In this document: positions 1 through 11,878 of the stretch, piece after piece | How positions within the stretch are numbered: the stretch's first letter is position 1 | How the letters are laid out: the number at the start of each line of letters is the position of its first letter | Assembly (NCBI GenBank): GCA_028023455.1 | Contig: JAQFVV010012446.1 | Span: 3,661,501-3,725,500 of the forward strand | Origin: Epiperipatus broadwayi | Taxonomy: Eukaryota > Onychophora > Udeonychophora > Euonychophora > Peripatidae | Direction: 5' to 3' | Length of the DNA: 64,000 nt | The notes under the pieces: model-generated | Database searches by the model: none | What the model saw: only the letters and a program-made list of their open reading frames with translations | Told to the model about the DNA's origin: nothing | Program-made: the position numbers and the translations under genes

Positions 1-903
1 TAAGCCTCATGATATTTATTTTATTTAGCTATATATTTAGAAGAGATAACCATAATGCATTGCAATCTAAAATTCTCATGGCTGTGGTTAAGAACTTTTC
101 CTTTGTCTTAATCATCTTCAGTGTTTAATTTTTTTCCAATTGTATCTATCTTATTCAATGTTTGGTTCAATTTAACTTTTGAGAAACAAAGAAGGATCCC
201 TGGTTTTGGCAGACATAGTTTTTGGTAGTCATTTGCCGAGCATTAAATTTATCACGTTTTACAACAAAGAACCTGATCACAATTTATGTTAAGTTTGAGA
301 TTTATAAGCTATGGTGCAACAGCACCAGTATATACAATTGAGCTTATGCTTTTTTACCGACATTTTTAGGTGAGGATGTAATCTCAAATGTTATCTAACC
401 TCTTCCTTGCCTTATTGATAAATTGTTAGTGTTGTGGATCAGATCTTATAAGATGAAAGTATTCTATATATGATTAAATATTACAGATAAGTAATGGTTA
501 TGATGCTGTTGTGATTTTTATAATGAAGAAAAATCAATGAAAATATGGGGCGCCCCTAGGTGAAGGGATCAGGGCATAATACATTCGCATGATGTGTCTA
601 TGCCAGTATTATTATTTAAAATTGTTATTATAAAAAATAAATTAGATGTTTAAACAACATGCACAATATATATATATATTATATAGATTTGTTTTATTAT
701 GTAAGTAAATTGTTGATTATAAATAATGATCTTTAAAAAAAAAAACTATATATAATTAAAAATGATTAAATATAAAAATCTATATATAATATAGATTATT
801 AAATTACGTCTTAATTATTTTAATTTTTTATTCTTATGTAAATATAGTTTTAAACAGATCGACTTATAAGCTAAGCAATTATAAGAAATGTGAATAGATT
901 ATT
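1..903. other. AT-rich spacer, no gene seen
   Basis: Mostly A/T runs and short TA tracts. No open frame of useful length and no repeat recognised from elsewhere in the window. Confidence 0.6.
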
Positions 904-1072
904 AATTGAAATCTTAAGCAGGATCCCAAGAAATTATAAATGACCTAGAAACAGACCACCTACGAAATGGATGAGTGATGTAAAGAAAAATAAGCTGTTG
1001 ATTGGAAACCTGATTAAATTTGTGATGACTATTCTGCAGTGGATTGAAATTGACAATGATGATAAAGATTAT
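904..1072 (+). mobile_element. RTE LINE relic, 3' end only
   Basis: A degraded copy of the last ~165 bp of the RTE element whose full copy lies at 37491-40784. The conceptual reading EILSRIPR followed by a proline/arginine-rich stretch and a final LQWIE matches the C-terminal EILNWIPRDCKRPRKRP to LQWID region of that element, and it ends in the same TGATGATAA-type tail. Many substitutions make it old and non-functional. Its 5' truncation point is the same as in the copy at 28350. Confidence 0.6.
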
Positions 1073-3299
1073 AAGAGTTTTATGGTTAATACATTCTGTC
1101 TGGTAGTTTAAATTCAAATGATGGATTTGGACATTTATTCAGATAGCAAGCCCAGGATTTCTTTTCAACCAGCCGATTCTTTGCTAACTTAATTAGCCAT
1201 TTGCTATTGGTCGGTAATAGTTACTTCAGTTTTAAAATATAAATTCCATTGTAATTTGGATTAGTCAAACATTTTTTGTTGCACTGACCACAAAGCGAAA
1301 ACATATTGGTATGTGATATATCATTGTTAAAAAACCGTCACACATCTATGCGTGCTAAGGCTTCACGTTTTTTCAAAAATCACTTGTATATTTAAAGCAT
1401 TATTAAAATACTTTTTAAATAAGCAAATGAAATAAAATGGAATCTCCTTTGTTTAATTTTCGCGAATTTCTTCGTCATTGAAACCTAACTTCTCTCCGAC
1501 CCAATTAATAACTGCAATTTGTTACGAATCCTAATTTGCTTCCTTCATTTACTTCCATGACTCTACAAATAAACAAAACACCCCTTTTTGTAGCGCATTT
1601 GCTTTTAGCCGCCACTACTTTCTATAGTCTTCTAATTAAGGGATGTCACCTAATGAATGGGCAAATTAGTTTGAGCTTAGACATATCAAAAGTTTAACAA
1701 AAAGTTTTAATTTAAAATATACGTACTGTATATATGTTTATGTGGGAATGAGCAGAAATCGGAGAGCCATTTGACAAACTTGGGATATGGTCTTCCCACG
1801 GTTTTCCCGTAGAGAGTTGATTATTAGATAAGCCATATCCTGAAGTGAATTTTTAAAAGATTTCATGAGTGTGTGTTTATAAATATCTCGAAACTTAATT
1901 ATTTAATAACATTACTTGGTGTAAACATTTAAAGCATTTTATTAATATTTATGCTCTGCGTGGTTTGGTGCCGTTATAGACTATGGAGTTTAAGGTCCGT
2001 TGATCACATTTAGTTGCATCACTTCCGGCTCGAACGTTTTACAAATTATCGAGCTTTATTATTTATTTATTTGATTAATGTTTATGGCAGATTAAAATAA
2101 ACTCCTCTAATAAAAAATTGTTTAGTCAACTGAATTTGTCTTCAGTCAGAAAATTTATATATATGCATATATAATCTTACAAAAGAAAGAGTCCAATTGT
2201 GTAAAGATAGTACATCTGCCGCCGCGCTTAAGCTTGAATTTGAATCTCAACCAGGTACAACTTAAATTTTTCTTTCTTTCATGGTTTAATGAGATTTATA
2301 ATTTTTCTTTCAGATAGCTGAATTGACCCATAGCGAATGCAGATAACCATCCGATATTGGTCGGTAAATGGGTATCTAGCTATTATTAACTATGGGGTAA
2401 ACTTAATACAGTGGTTTCTCTTTTCATATTCCTTCTGGGATGTCTGTTGGAGAGTCTTTTGTCTAAGAATGGGATTATTTTAAGGCTGTTTTTATTTATT
2501 TTTAATTGAATTTATATTATTTACACTTACGTATACAGCATGAAAAAGCACATATGCAAAATCATGCGCATTCATTATAAGATATATGAAAGTGAATATA
2601 TATATATTAAATATATAAATATCTGCGCTTAAGCGCTATTCTAAGAAAAGCTATTAACAAATGCGTATTTATTGAAGCATGGTACTTTCGAGGACGAAGT
2701 ATGCCCTTATATTCATAACATTGAGATTTGCGTGTTGGCCCATGTATATATAGACAATAAATTTATTTAAATATACGTGTAAATTATATTGCCCATTTCT
2801 TTGACAGGGGGAGTGATATATTTGCAATTATTGTTATTTTATATTGCATGTTAATATTCATTTAATATGTTTGTGAATACTTTTTTATTAAACAAAATTG
2901 CAGAAAGATTTTTCGTTATATCACGTGTTCATTGTACTTTATATTGAAATATATATGTATTTAGAAGTAAACCATTTCAGGTTTACAGGCTAGATCAAAA
3001 TACTATCCATAACAGGAAAAATATGATATAGTTAAACCTATGTATGTAAAAACAAATATAAAATTTATTATTGTACACACTACATAGTTTAGTTGCAATA
3101 AAGTGTAAAAACTCTGATAAAAATTCACAGAATTTAATCTCTCAGGAACAAACAGTTATGCTTTTTTAGTTTTGATTCTATTTTTTTATTATTGCTACAT
3201 TCCAAGTCTTTATTAATTTTTTTTTTTTGGAGAAAATCAATGTGATCCTCTGCAAGCTAAAGCAAACTTAGGCTAACAAAAAAACATTTTACCTTTTCG
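1073..3299. other. AT-rich spacer
   Basis: No coding region, RNA gene or clear repeat found. It holds short TA tracts and scattered homopolymers only. Confidence 0.5.
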
Positions 3300-3480
3300 C
3301 TTGGATATTTTTTTTCATTTATATTGCTTATAATAACTTCTCTTATATACACTTCAATGCAAACAAATTTTTTAATAAAACTTCATTATTTTCCTGACAG
3401 TTTCGATTGTCCAGCAGTCTTCATCAGAGCTACAATATTTGAATGATATAAGTACATAATCATTACTTCATATATATATA
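3300..3480 (-). mobile_element. family B hammerhead-like repeat fragment
   Basis: The block reading TATACACTTCAATGCAA, then a T-rich stretch, then a hammerhead-like core recurs at 34305-34560. The core alone recurs at 20317 and 21049. This is a single, non-inverted copy; boundaries are approximate. Confidence 0.5.
3391..3433 (-). ncRNA. hammerhead-like motif, family B
   Basis: On the minus strand the order is CTGATGA, A, a 5-bp hairpin GACTG/CAATC (one mismatch) with loop CTGGA, GAAA, then CTGTC. This is the right core order, but an extra A precedes stem II and stem I is weak (GTAGCT against AGGAA). It may be a decayed hammerhead or only hammerhead-like; activity is doubtful. Confidence 0.45.
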
Positions 3481-3574
3481 CATTTATATCAGTAATTCAT
3501 TTACTAACCCCCCCTGAAACATTTTTTGCACGAACTTCATATGTCATTCATTCTTGTTTATGAAGATTTTCATT

Positions 3575-3800
3575 AATTATAGTTTTAAACAGACAAAACT
3601 CTCCATACAATAGTACCACTTAGTGCAAGCTAGAGTGATCAATAAATGCCAGAAGGCTTGTGTATAAAATCCCTATCTAGTACATACTCATTCACTATCC
3701 CCAGACTAGTGCAGTGAGTGGCACTACTGTATGGAGAGTTTTTCCTGTTTTAATAACAGTTATGAGCAAGCATCAGAAATGGTGATCATGTGATGATAAT
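3575..3800. mobile_element. family H1 repeat, palindromic, ribozyme core deleted
   Basis: The terminal block of family H1 (AAAACTCTCCATACA..., CACTTAGTGCAAGC) occurs at the left and in inverted form at the right, so the piece folds back on itself. The hammerhead region is cut after CCCCAGACTAGT; box CTGATGA and stem II are gone. A deletion relic related to 29279-29720. Confidence 0.55.
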
Positions 3801-3911
3801 TATAATTTTGTCATCGGATTTTTTTTCTCTAATTCTGTTTTCTGCCTTTTAATTTTCACTACAATCTAAAAATAAAAGCAAATAAATTTTCACTAATAAA
3901 AATTTTTACTT

Positions 3912-4145
3912 TTGCTATTCTCTTTTGAATTTTTTTTTTTTTTTTACAGTGACAATCAATCTTTCAGAAAGGCCTTGAAACGATTTGCTCATGCTCGACC
4001 AATGACATTGATTAAAGATGTTCGTCATAGCTTTTTTGATGAATTTTTTTTAATGACTCCGTTAATCAGTAGTTTTCTAAACCAGGTTTTTTTTGGCTTA
4101 GAGTTAAAATTATTATATATATGCAACAGAATAAGTATAAAATAA
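3912..4145. other. spacer with poly-T, no gene
   Basis: An open frame here exists only because of a T-run translated as phenylalanine. No domain, no homology to the window's elements, and no coding signature. Confidence 0.5.
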
Positions 4146-4329
4146 TATCAAATACAATACCTTGTGACTGCTAAACATGTAAATAAACGAGAATTAAATT
4201 GCTAGGTAAACTTTACACGAAAAAGATGTCAGCTATTCTAGTATTTATTAAATGGATTTTCATTTGTTATATAAATCTTGGAAAAAATGTATATTGTATT
4301 ATAATTTCACTCTATAAGCTTATGCTATA

Positions 4330-4505
4330 TCCAAACAACTTTGAACACTTTTTAGCAAAACTCTTTATTTTTACATCTGTTTACTGTTTTTGAGAGATTA
4401 CAGTAAATTGGCTCTGAAGAAGACTGAAGGACAGTCGAAACATAGATGTATGTATATATGTACAAATAAATGATTTTGCTAAAAAGTGTTCAAGGTGGTT
4501 TGAAT
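4330..4505. mobile_element. family B foldback element
   Basis: Arms at about 4335-4380 and 4459-4503 are inverted copies of each other (each holds a block like GAACACTTTTTAGCAAAA). They bracket a hammerhead-like core. Total length ~175 bp. Confidence 0.55.
4409..4448 (+). ncRNA. hammerhead-like motif, family B
   Basis: Plus strand: CTGAAGA (allowed N7 = A), one extra A, perfect stem II GACTG/CAGTC with loop AAGGA, then GAAAC. No good stem I partner or GUH triplet follows (ATAGATG), so it is hammerhead-like rather than a clear ribozyme. Confidence 0.4.
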
Positions 4506-5107
4506 AAATTGTATTTACATAAGTAGCAAAATAAAGAAAAGGGTGATTTTGGTAATATTTCTTATGCTATATCATATCTCAGTAGTGTGCAACCCATGTG
4601 CCGAGTAAAACTTTTTAGGAGTTGCAAAGTTTTAAGAAATTCTCTTAAGTTTTAGATATGTCTTTTTGGAAAGAATTTAATCTGTAAAAATAGATAAAAA
4701 TCCATGAAAATAAATTATTTTTGTATATATCAACATTTTTTTTGTAAGTATACGATTTGTTTCAAAAATGTCATTTCAAATCATATGCGCTTAATACTAA
4801 AATATTAGGAAATATAAATATGTATATTAATTAAAACTATCCTTTTATTATTATTACTATGAATATCCTTACATACTCATACTTATAATTTAGGTATAGT
4901 AAAAACCAATAATGGATCATGTCAAATGTTCATCTGCGGAAGGGGTTTGCAAGTGTGCAAAAGGTTGCACACTACTGTCGTACCTCATTGTATCTATAAA
5001 AACAAAGAGCATGTCAGAAACAAACGATGAAATGAGGGATTGTCATAGAAATCATAAATCTTTCTGATATTGTTCCAATTCCATATAGTACCTTAGTAAA
5101 TAAAATA

Positions 5108-6300
5108 ATTAAATGGCTTTATTGCTTGAGAGTTCATAAGTTTGGGTGCAAGGAGTGCCAGAACTGCGATCAATCTGAAGACCTTATGTTCCAGATTCTG
5201 ACACCCTACATCTGCACCAAACTATGTGCAGGATAAGTGAATAATGAGAGTGGCTTCATTGCTTAGGAGTACATAAGAATTTTAAGCACTGAAAGTGCCA
5301 GTACTGGAATCTATCTGAGGACTCCATATTCTAAAAAAGTCTGACTCTTTACCCAAAGACCTTACATCCAGATTTTGACACAAACTATGCAGGACAAGTG
5401 AATAATGCAATGACTTTATTGCTTAAGAGTACATAGAATCAAGCACTGAAAATGCCACTACTGGAATCTATCTGAGGACTCCATATTCTAAAAAGTCTGA
5501 CTCTTTATCCGAAAACCTTATGTTTCAAGATTCTGACACCTTATCTCTACACCAAATTATATAGGACAAATGAATAATGTAATGGCTTTATTGCTTAGGA
5601 GTACATAGAACCAAGCACTGAAAAGTGCCACTACTGGAATCTATCCGAGGACTCCATATTCTAAAAAGTCTGACTCTTTACCTGAAGACCTCACATCCAG
5701 ATTCTGACACAAACTATGCAGGACAAGTGAATAATGCAATGACTTTATTGCTTAGGAGTACATAGAATCAAAGACTGAAAATGCCAATGCTGGAATTTAT
5801 CTGAGGACTCTATATTCTAAAAGGTCTGACTCTTTACCCGAAGACCTCATATCCAGATTCTGACACAAACTATGCAGGACAAGTGAATAATGCAATGACT
5901 TTATTGCTTAGGAGTACATAGAATCAAACACTGGAAATACCAGTACTGGAATTTATCTGAGGACTCCATATTCTAAAAAGTCTGACTCTTTACCCAAAGA
6001 CCTCATATCCAGATTCTGACCCAAACTATGCAGGACAAGTGAATAATGCAATGACTTTATTGCTTAGGAGTACATAGAATCAAACAATGGAAGTGCCAGT
6101 ACTGGAATTTATCCGAGGACTCCATATTCTAAAAAGTCTGACTCTTTACCCGAAGACCTCATCCAGATTCTGACCCAAACTATACAGGACAAGTGAATAA
6201 TGCAATGACTTTATTGCTTAGGAGTACATAGAATCAAACACTAGAAGTGCCTGTACTGGGATTTATCTGAGGACTCCATATTCTAAAAAGTCTGGCTATT
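5108..6300. repeat. tandem array, ~156-bp unit, 8 copies
   Basis: The marker TTTATTGCTT recurs at about 5118, 5255, 5415, 5587, 5744, 5900, 6056 and 6210, giving periods of 137, 160, 172, 157, 156, 156 and 154 bp. The four right-hand periods are nearly constant; the left-hand units are more diverged, the usual edge decay of an array. Each unit contains GGACTCCATATTCTAAAAAG, GTCTGACTCTTTACC and TATGCAGGACAAGTGAATAA. A single related unit lies at 28040-28160 and shorter relatives at 31150-31375 and 59990-60070, so the array looks like a tandemly amplified SINE-like repeat. No ribozyme core: CTGAGGA occurs but no GAAA follows a stem II. Confidence 0.85.
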
Positions 6301-6948
6301 TACCAATGCACTAAATAATACAAGGGCCATTACTTTAATGAGAGTGTATCATACTATTTGATATTGTATGCAAAATATATGTATATTAAGATAAATTATT
6401 ACAATGCAGAACATATGTAGGCAGACCCTTTTTTGGAGCAGTTCTTGCTATGAATCATTATTCTGTCATATAAACATGGTGTTTGACAATATGTGTGTGA
6501 ACTGATGATTTCTATGATTTGGATAACTTCTCTTTGTGGATGTGTATATATGTCGTTTAAGTCTTTAAAACATTTGATTGAAAACAATTTTTATTGATTT
6601 AATCATACATAAATTATTTATATTGAGATAATATCAAATTATTATCACTTAAATAAATACTTCTTCTCCACCCTCATAGAAATCAATTGATATTATTTTA
6701 AATGAAGAATTATGCAACCTTTATAGAATTGATAAATGAAGGATTGATTTTGCTGAACAATATATATATATTGTGCCGCTGGGTGATGACTGGTACAGTA
6801 TATCTCCCCCCTGGGTTTCGCATTTATTGTATTATATGTAATAAATTAAGTTTGATGTCTGTATTTTTTCTAAAATATATGTAGTATTCAATTATATATA
6901 TATTAAAGACAATAATAGTCATATAATTTAACCTATTTTATTAGAAGT
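6301..6948. other. AT-rich spacer
   Basis: No gene found. Short open frames on both strands have no recognisable features. Several TA tracts are present. Confidence 0.5.
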
Positions 6949-7196
6949 ATATTCGTACTTTGTTATATAGTTGACAAATATTAAAAGGAATATAGTCGAA
7001 AGTAATTCTTATAAAATAAGTTAAATTATATGAATATTACAGTATTTAATATATATATAAATTTGAATATTAATATATATATATTGCAAAGAAATCAAGT
7101 CATATATCACGTGACTTAATTTAATATGCTTGTATTACAAATGTTATATAATGAACGGGTCAATAGCTTTTAACAAGCTTTTCAGAATATCCCTAT

Positions 7197-7236
7197 CTTC
7201 AGACCGGTTTCATGCTTTTGGCATTCCCCAGTGAGA
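7197..7236 (-). ncRNA. hammerhead ribozyme, family H2, core mutated
   Basis: Minus strand: CTGGGGA (essential A6 changed to G), stem II ATGC/GCAT with loop CAAAA, GAAA, short stem III ACCGGT, triplet GTC. Stem II and the 3' half are perfect. The box mutation should abolish cleavage. Confidence 0.7.
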
Positions 7237-7570
7237 CCCTAGGATATTCAAGCATTGGATTTAAAATATCAGGTCAAGCTCAGCACCTTATCTAATGTTT
7301 AACTATTATGTAAGAAAATCTGAAATTTCCAGACATCCATATATCTTCAAATCCAGCTTTCTAAATAGCCATATGGTACCGAACTAAGCTCAGATACACC
7401 ATATATTAATAGCTTTAGTAATATAAAATCTCCAACGCCTTAAGAGCAATAACAATAATTGCAAGGAAATCAAGTCATATATCACGTGACTTAATTTAAT
7501 AAACTTGTATTACAAATGTTATATAATGAGCGTGCCAATAGTTTTTAACAAGATTTCAGAATATCCCTAT

Positions 7571-7610
7571 CCTCAGACTGGTTTCATGCTTTTGGCATTC
7601 ATCAGTGAGG
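7571..7610 (-). ncRNA. hammerhead ribozyme, type I, intact core
   Basis: Every element can be read on the minus strand: stem I CCTCA pairs perfectly with TGAGG; box CTGATGA; stem II ATGC/GCAT with loop CAAAA; GAAA; minimal stem III (AC/GT around CA); triplet GTC. Predicted cleavage lies between positions 7575 and 7576. Such very short stem III forms are known from Penelope-like elements and animal retrozymes, where they may act as dimers. Only 40 nt long; the core is complete. Confidence 0.88.
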
Positions 7611-7650
7611 CACTGACCTAGTATTTGAAATCTGTTTGAATATCCTAGCA

Positions 7651-7690
7651 CCTCAATGAGGAATGCCAAAAGCATGAAACCGGTCTGATG
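7651..7690 (+). ncRNA. hammerhead ribozyme, family H2, inverted copy, C3 mutated
   Basis: Plus strand: CCTCA, then ATGAGGA where CTGAGGA is expected (C3 changed to A), stem II ATGC/GCAT with loop CAAAA, GAAA, ACCGGT, C. An inverted partner of 7571-7610 only ~40 bp away; likely inactive. Confidence 0.7.
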
Positions 7691-7940
7691 ATAGGGATAT
7701 TCTGAAAAGCTTGTTAAAAGCCATTGACATGCTCATTATATAACATTTGTAATACAAGCTTATTAAATTAATTCAAGTGATATATGACTTGATTTCTTAG
7801 CAATATATATATATATATTAATATTCAAATTTATATATGTATTAAATACCGTAATATTCATATAATTTAATTTATTTTATTAGAAGTACTTTCGACTATA
7901 TTCCTTTTAATCGTTGTCAACTATATAATAAAGTACGAAT

Positions 7941-10049
7941 ATTGGCACGTTCATTATAATTTATATATATATTACCATTTATTATTACAGTAGATTTGTA
8001 ATTAAAGAAAGTTTATATTTTTAATGCAAACTGATATACAAATGAATAATTGTATATCTACATAAATGTGTATGATATGTGTAAATAGAAAAACAAATTG
8101 GCTTTTGTTCAAATTATAAAACCATTAACCTGAATAGCATGACTATAGTAAAAAGCAGTATTTTTTACCTGAAGAAGACAAATAAGCCAAAAATAGATAG
8201 TTGGATTCTGTTTGCTCTTGGATTTAATGCCTGATGATTTATTCATATTTATGGAGAATCCACTGCTACTTAAAGAAGTATCTAGTTAAATTTTAAATTG
8301 TTTTATTTCTATTTCAAATGACTGATGCAATGTTTTTATGTACTTGCCTGCCTACCTGTCTATGTATCCATCCATCCACATGCCCATCAAATAATTTCAT
8401 CTTATATTTTTTATCTTCATTGACTTTTACAAGCTCATGACATTGGTGAGAATTAAAACAGTTTTAAATTTATTCATAAATTGTAAAATTTGGTATTTAT
8501 GTTTTAAAATAGGGTGTTTTTAAAAATTAATTTTAAATTACTTTACATATAAAAATCAGCATAAATTATGTATGGGACAGCAAATATATCTTACTAACTG
8601 AACTTGGCTAATTTATATACTTGTGCATATGCGTATACATTGCATGTACAAACATATATATTGTATATAATACTGTGGAAGGAAATTAATCTTCACACAT
8701 GTACTATAAAATTGACACCCCCCCTATCAATTAATGTTTTAAAAGCATATGGTCTTTATTTTTTACAAATTAATATTAAAGTGCAATTATTAATAGTATA
8801 CTAATAAATTTAATTTAATTTTTATAATTAAAAGAATTTTTACTTTTTGAAGGAGAAATTTGAAACAATTTATTGAGACAATTCATTTTGATATAATGTA
8901 AAATTGTAATTATTAATATTGTATATATGATTAAAGTATATTTCACTTCATTTTAAAATTCTTGTACATGATTTTTTAATACTTTTTTTTCTCTAAAATT
9001 AAAAACAAAAGAAAACGTAATTTTTATATAGAAATTCTCAAAAAAAACAACAACACAATTTATAACTTGTATCATTTTGAAGAAAAACAAATTATCTCCA
9101 ACATATCATATGCATGAGTGTTGTTTTTTGGCTACATTTGTTGAAAGACAATTTGTTTTACATTGGCCTATGAATGATGATAAAATATAGCTGGATATGA
9201 TATTGTTGACGATATCGTGCCTCAATAATATGATAGATTATATGACTAAATGCGCTAAAATGCTGACAATGAATGAAGCTAAGTATAAATTGTAGAATTA
9301 ATATCCTCAATGCTTTCAATAAGTTATATCTGCTCATAATCATAGCAAATGGTTTGTGTGAGCATTGGTGGAATATGTAGGTGACCAATATTCACAACCA
9401 TATCTCACTTTGCTCACATAATCCATTTGCTATGATTATGAGAAGATAAAACTTCTCAAAGGAGCTCAGCCAAGTAATACTACAATTTGTACTTAGTTTC
9501 ACCATTGCCTGCATTTTGGTGCATTTAGACACATTACTTATTTGATTAGGAAGTTTACATTTCTTTTATTCTTACAATAAGATAAATTGAAGGTTCAAAT
9601 TAGCAACTTTAATGTTTAGTGCTCTTGAAACTTAGTGTACTACTCACTTTAAAAAAAACATCAAATGTTCTATTAATGTGTTTGGAATAAAACTTATTTT
9701 TAAATACACCTATAATGTTGGAGAATAGATAATTGTTTGTATTTGATCATATAGTATATACTATTTTTAATAGAATCTTTTCTAACTACTTTTGAGTGCA
9801 GATTTATGAAAGATTTTTTATAATGATTATCTGCTTAAGAAAACTGTTCATGATAATAACGAATCCATATGTTGCAAAGAAATTTAATTAACAGTAGACC
9901 AATTGAAAGATGACCAGGCCCTAGAATAATTTAAGTTACCAAGGAAGGAAAGACTATTGAAAACAGTACATAATCCTTGAAGAACCAACATCCTATACCA
10001 CAAAGGCTGTGTAAGGTCTTAGTATTTGCCTGAAGGTTTGTTTATAATG
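7941..10049. other. AT-rich spacer with one small hairpin
   Basis: No gene recognised. At 9327-9364 and 9412-9449 there is a ~38-bp inverted pair (each arm contains CTCATAATCATAGCAAATGG) separated by ~47 bp. A short open frame over 9158-9388 overlaps the left arm and has no domain I recognise. Confidence 0.5.
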
Positions 10050-10150
10050 GTATATTCGATGTGATGATGTGTTGGACTATTTCCATTATCTATTTTTAAA
10101 TGTTGAATGTCTAGAAAAACATAAACTTTATTTAAACTATTTGTTAGTAA
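10050..10150 (+). repeat. solo end of foldback family W
   Basis: Matches the terminal ~75 bp of the element at 56508-57280: GTTGGACTATTTCCAT, then AATGTCTAGAAAAA and AAACTTTATTTAAACT. No partner end is nearby. Confidence 0.5.
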
Positions 10151-10734
10151 TAACACACAAATTTAGGGCAGGTTTATTTATTATTCACTAGCTTTCATGT
10201 CTATTAAACAGCATCCGAGAGTCCATTGATAGCCTAATAATACTGTTATTTACCATTTTAACAATATGTGATTTAAAGTTTCCAAAAAAAAAAAAATATT
10301 AAATTTTTGATAGTATTGAAGTAAACTATCCAGCAGAAATTTTATTTTTCCGAACTTTCTAAACTAATGCTGAAGTACAGAACCATCACCATGAAATTTT
10401 TTAAAAGTCTTTGACCTTTATTGATTTACCTAAGAATTCCAACAATTAAAAGTACCAACTTAAATATCATGACAAATCAAATATTGTGAAGTCTTTTTTT
10501 AATTGATGATTCATTCTTCAATTAAAAAATAAACTTGTAGTCATTTTCCAGTTTAATTTTTATCTAAAAATTCTAAAAATTACATGACCACCATTTCTTA
10601 TGCGTGGTCATAACTGTTGTTAAAACAGGCAAAACTCTTCATGCAGTAGGGCCACTCAGTGCAGGCCAGAGTAATCAATGGATGCCAAAAGGCTTGTTCA
10701 TAAAATCCCTATGTAGTGCCTATTTATCCAATAT

Positions 10735-10774
10735 CCCCAGACTAGTTTCTAGCCTATGGCTTTTGACAGTGAGG
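10735..10774 (-). ncRNA. hammerhead ribozyme, family H1, box destroyed
   Basis: Minus strand: stem I CCTCA, CTGTCAA in place of CTGATGA, stem II AAGC/GCTA region with loop CATAG, GAAA, ACTAGT, C, then TGGGG. The box change makes it inactive; identity comes from its tandem partner at 11158. Confidence 0.65.
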
Positions 10775-11157
10775 AGCCTTGGATCTGAGAGCACTGCATC
10801 TAGATCTTAAGATCTAATGCAACCCTCTAGCAGCTACCTTTTATCTCAACTACAAAACTATGAGTCTAAAATTGAAAGCACAATAATATTTTTAATCCAA
10901 GCTCAGTAGCTTATATAGTCATATAGATCTGAACTCAGTTCAGTACCCATACATTTTGGTGTCTTTGGTTCTTTAATAACCATAGCCACCACTATCCTAT
11001 TAAATGGCAGGATTGGTATTAAACCAGTAAACATCACATGACCACCATTTTTTATGCTTGATTATAACTGTTGTTAAAACAGTGTAATCCAGAGTAATCA
11101 ATGAATGCCAGAAGACTTGTGCATAAAATCCCTATCTGGTGCCTACTCATTCGATAT

Positions 11158-11197
11158 TCCCAGACTAGTTTCTAGCTTGTGGCTTTCATCAGTGAGG
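11158..11197 (-). ncRNA. hammerhead ribozyme, family H1
   Basis: Minus strand: stem I CCTCA against TGGGA (4 pairs incl. one G-U), box CTGATGA, stem II AGC/GCT with loop CACAA and an A-A mismatch next to the core, GAAA, self-complementary stem III ACTAGT, triplet GTC. Comparison with 22105 and 57988 suggests the ancestral stem II was GAGC/GCTC. Core residues intact, stem II weakened. Confidence 0.75.
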
Positions 11198-11402
11198 ATC
11201 CTTGGATCTGAGAGCACTGCACCTAGATCTTAGGATCTAATGCAACCCTCCGGCAGCCACCTTTTATTTCTACTTAACTACAAAACTATGAGTCTAAAAT
11301 TGAAAACATACAAATATATTCAATCCAAGCTCAGTAGCTTTATAGTCATATAGGTCTGAACTCAGTTCGGTACATTTTTGCCTGTTTTAATTCTAAAAAT
11401 TA

Positions 11403-11878
11403 AAAGTATGAAATTAAAATTCATGACAAATCCAATACTATGGATTTTTTTTTGATATGATGATTTATTCTTCAATAACAACAACAAAAGATTTGTAGCC
11501 TTCCACAGTTTTGAATTTTATTAAGGACTATTATATTAAATTTAAATTTCAACAGTCCCATAGCTACAAGATCCGCCTTCTATTTAAGTCTCCAACATAG
11601 TCCACATTACATGTATCAAATACTTATAAAGAAATTCAAATATCTTTATTTCCTGTATTATTTTTAGCCTTTGTTCCTATTTTACTATTGCTACATTACT
11701 ATTATGAGCAATATATCAGTCACAATGATCTGATCATATTATATGAGATAGGGAGTCTAAATAGATTCCAAACTTAATCATTTGCTAAGTAAAATCTCTG
11801 TTTCAATCAAATTCTGCAATGTTTTATTAGTTTCTACTATTGCAAGCAATTATGGTAAACTTTTTTTTCATGCTTTTT
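11403..11878. other. AT-rich spacer
   Basis: No gene or repeat recognised between the H1 element and the minisatellite. Confidence 0.5.

Larger units (their letters stand above)
6949..7940. mobile_element. family H2 hammerhead foldback element
   Basis: Outer arms at ~6949-7190 and ~7700-7940 are inverted copies (both carry GGAATATAGTCGAAAGTA and GAAATCAAGTCATATATCAC or their complements). Inside are two head-to-tail minus-strand units spaced 374-375 bp, seen both from the ATTGCAA(A/G)GAAATC marker (7083 and 7458) and from the ribozymes (7202 and 7576), followed by a partial plus-strand copy. There is no open reading frame, so it is non-autonomous. Tandem plus inverted packaging of a unit with a ribozyme resembles Penelope-like and retrozyme insertions. 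Confidence 0.7.
10583..11388 (-). mobile_element. family H1 tandem hammerhead element with 14-bp TSD
   Basis: Flanked by the perfect direct repeat AATTCTAAAAATTA at 10569-10582 and 11389-11402, so the boundaries are firm. The 806-bp insert holds two head-to-tail H1 units: marker GTTAAAACAG at ~10619 and ~11071, ribozymes with cleavage sites at 10740 and 11163. The second unit lacks ~29 bp of the GCAAAACTCT block. There is no coding capacity. Known parallels are retrozymes, in which tandem hammerheads excise a unit-length RNA. The duplication shows the whole dimer was inserted as one piece. Confidence 0.8.

Noticed and set aside
3912-4145. 77-codon plus-strand frame
   Set aside because: Open because of a poly-T run; no domain or coding signature.
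5108-6300. CTGAGGA in each 156-bp unit as a hammerhead box
   Set aside because: Followed by CTCCATATTC with no stem II or GAAA; not a ribozyme.
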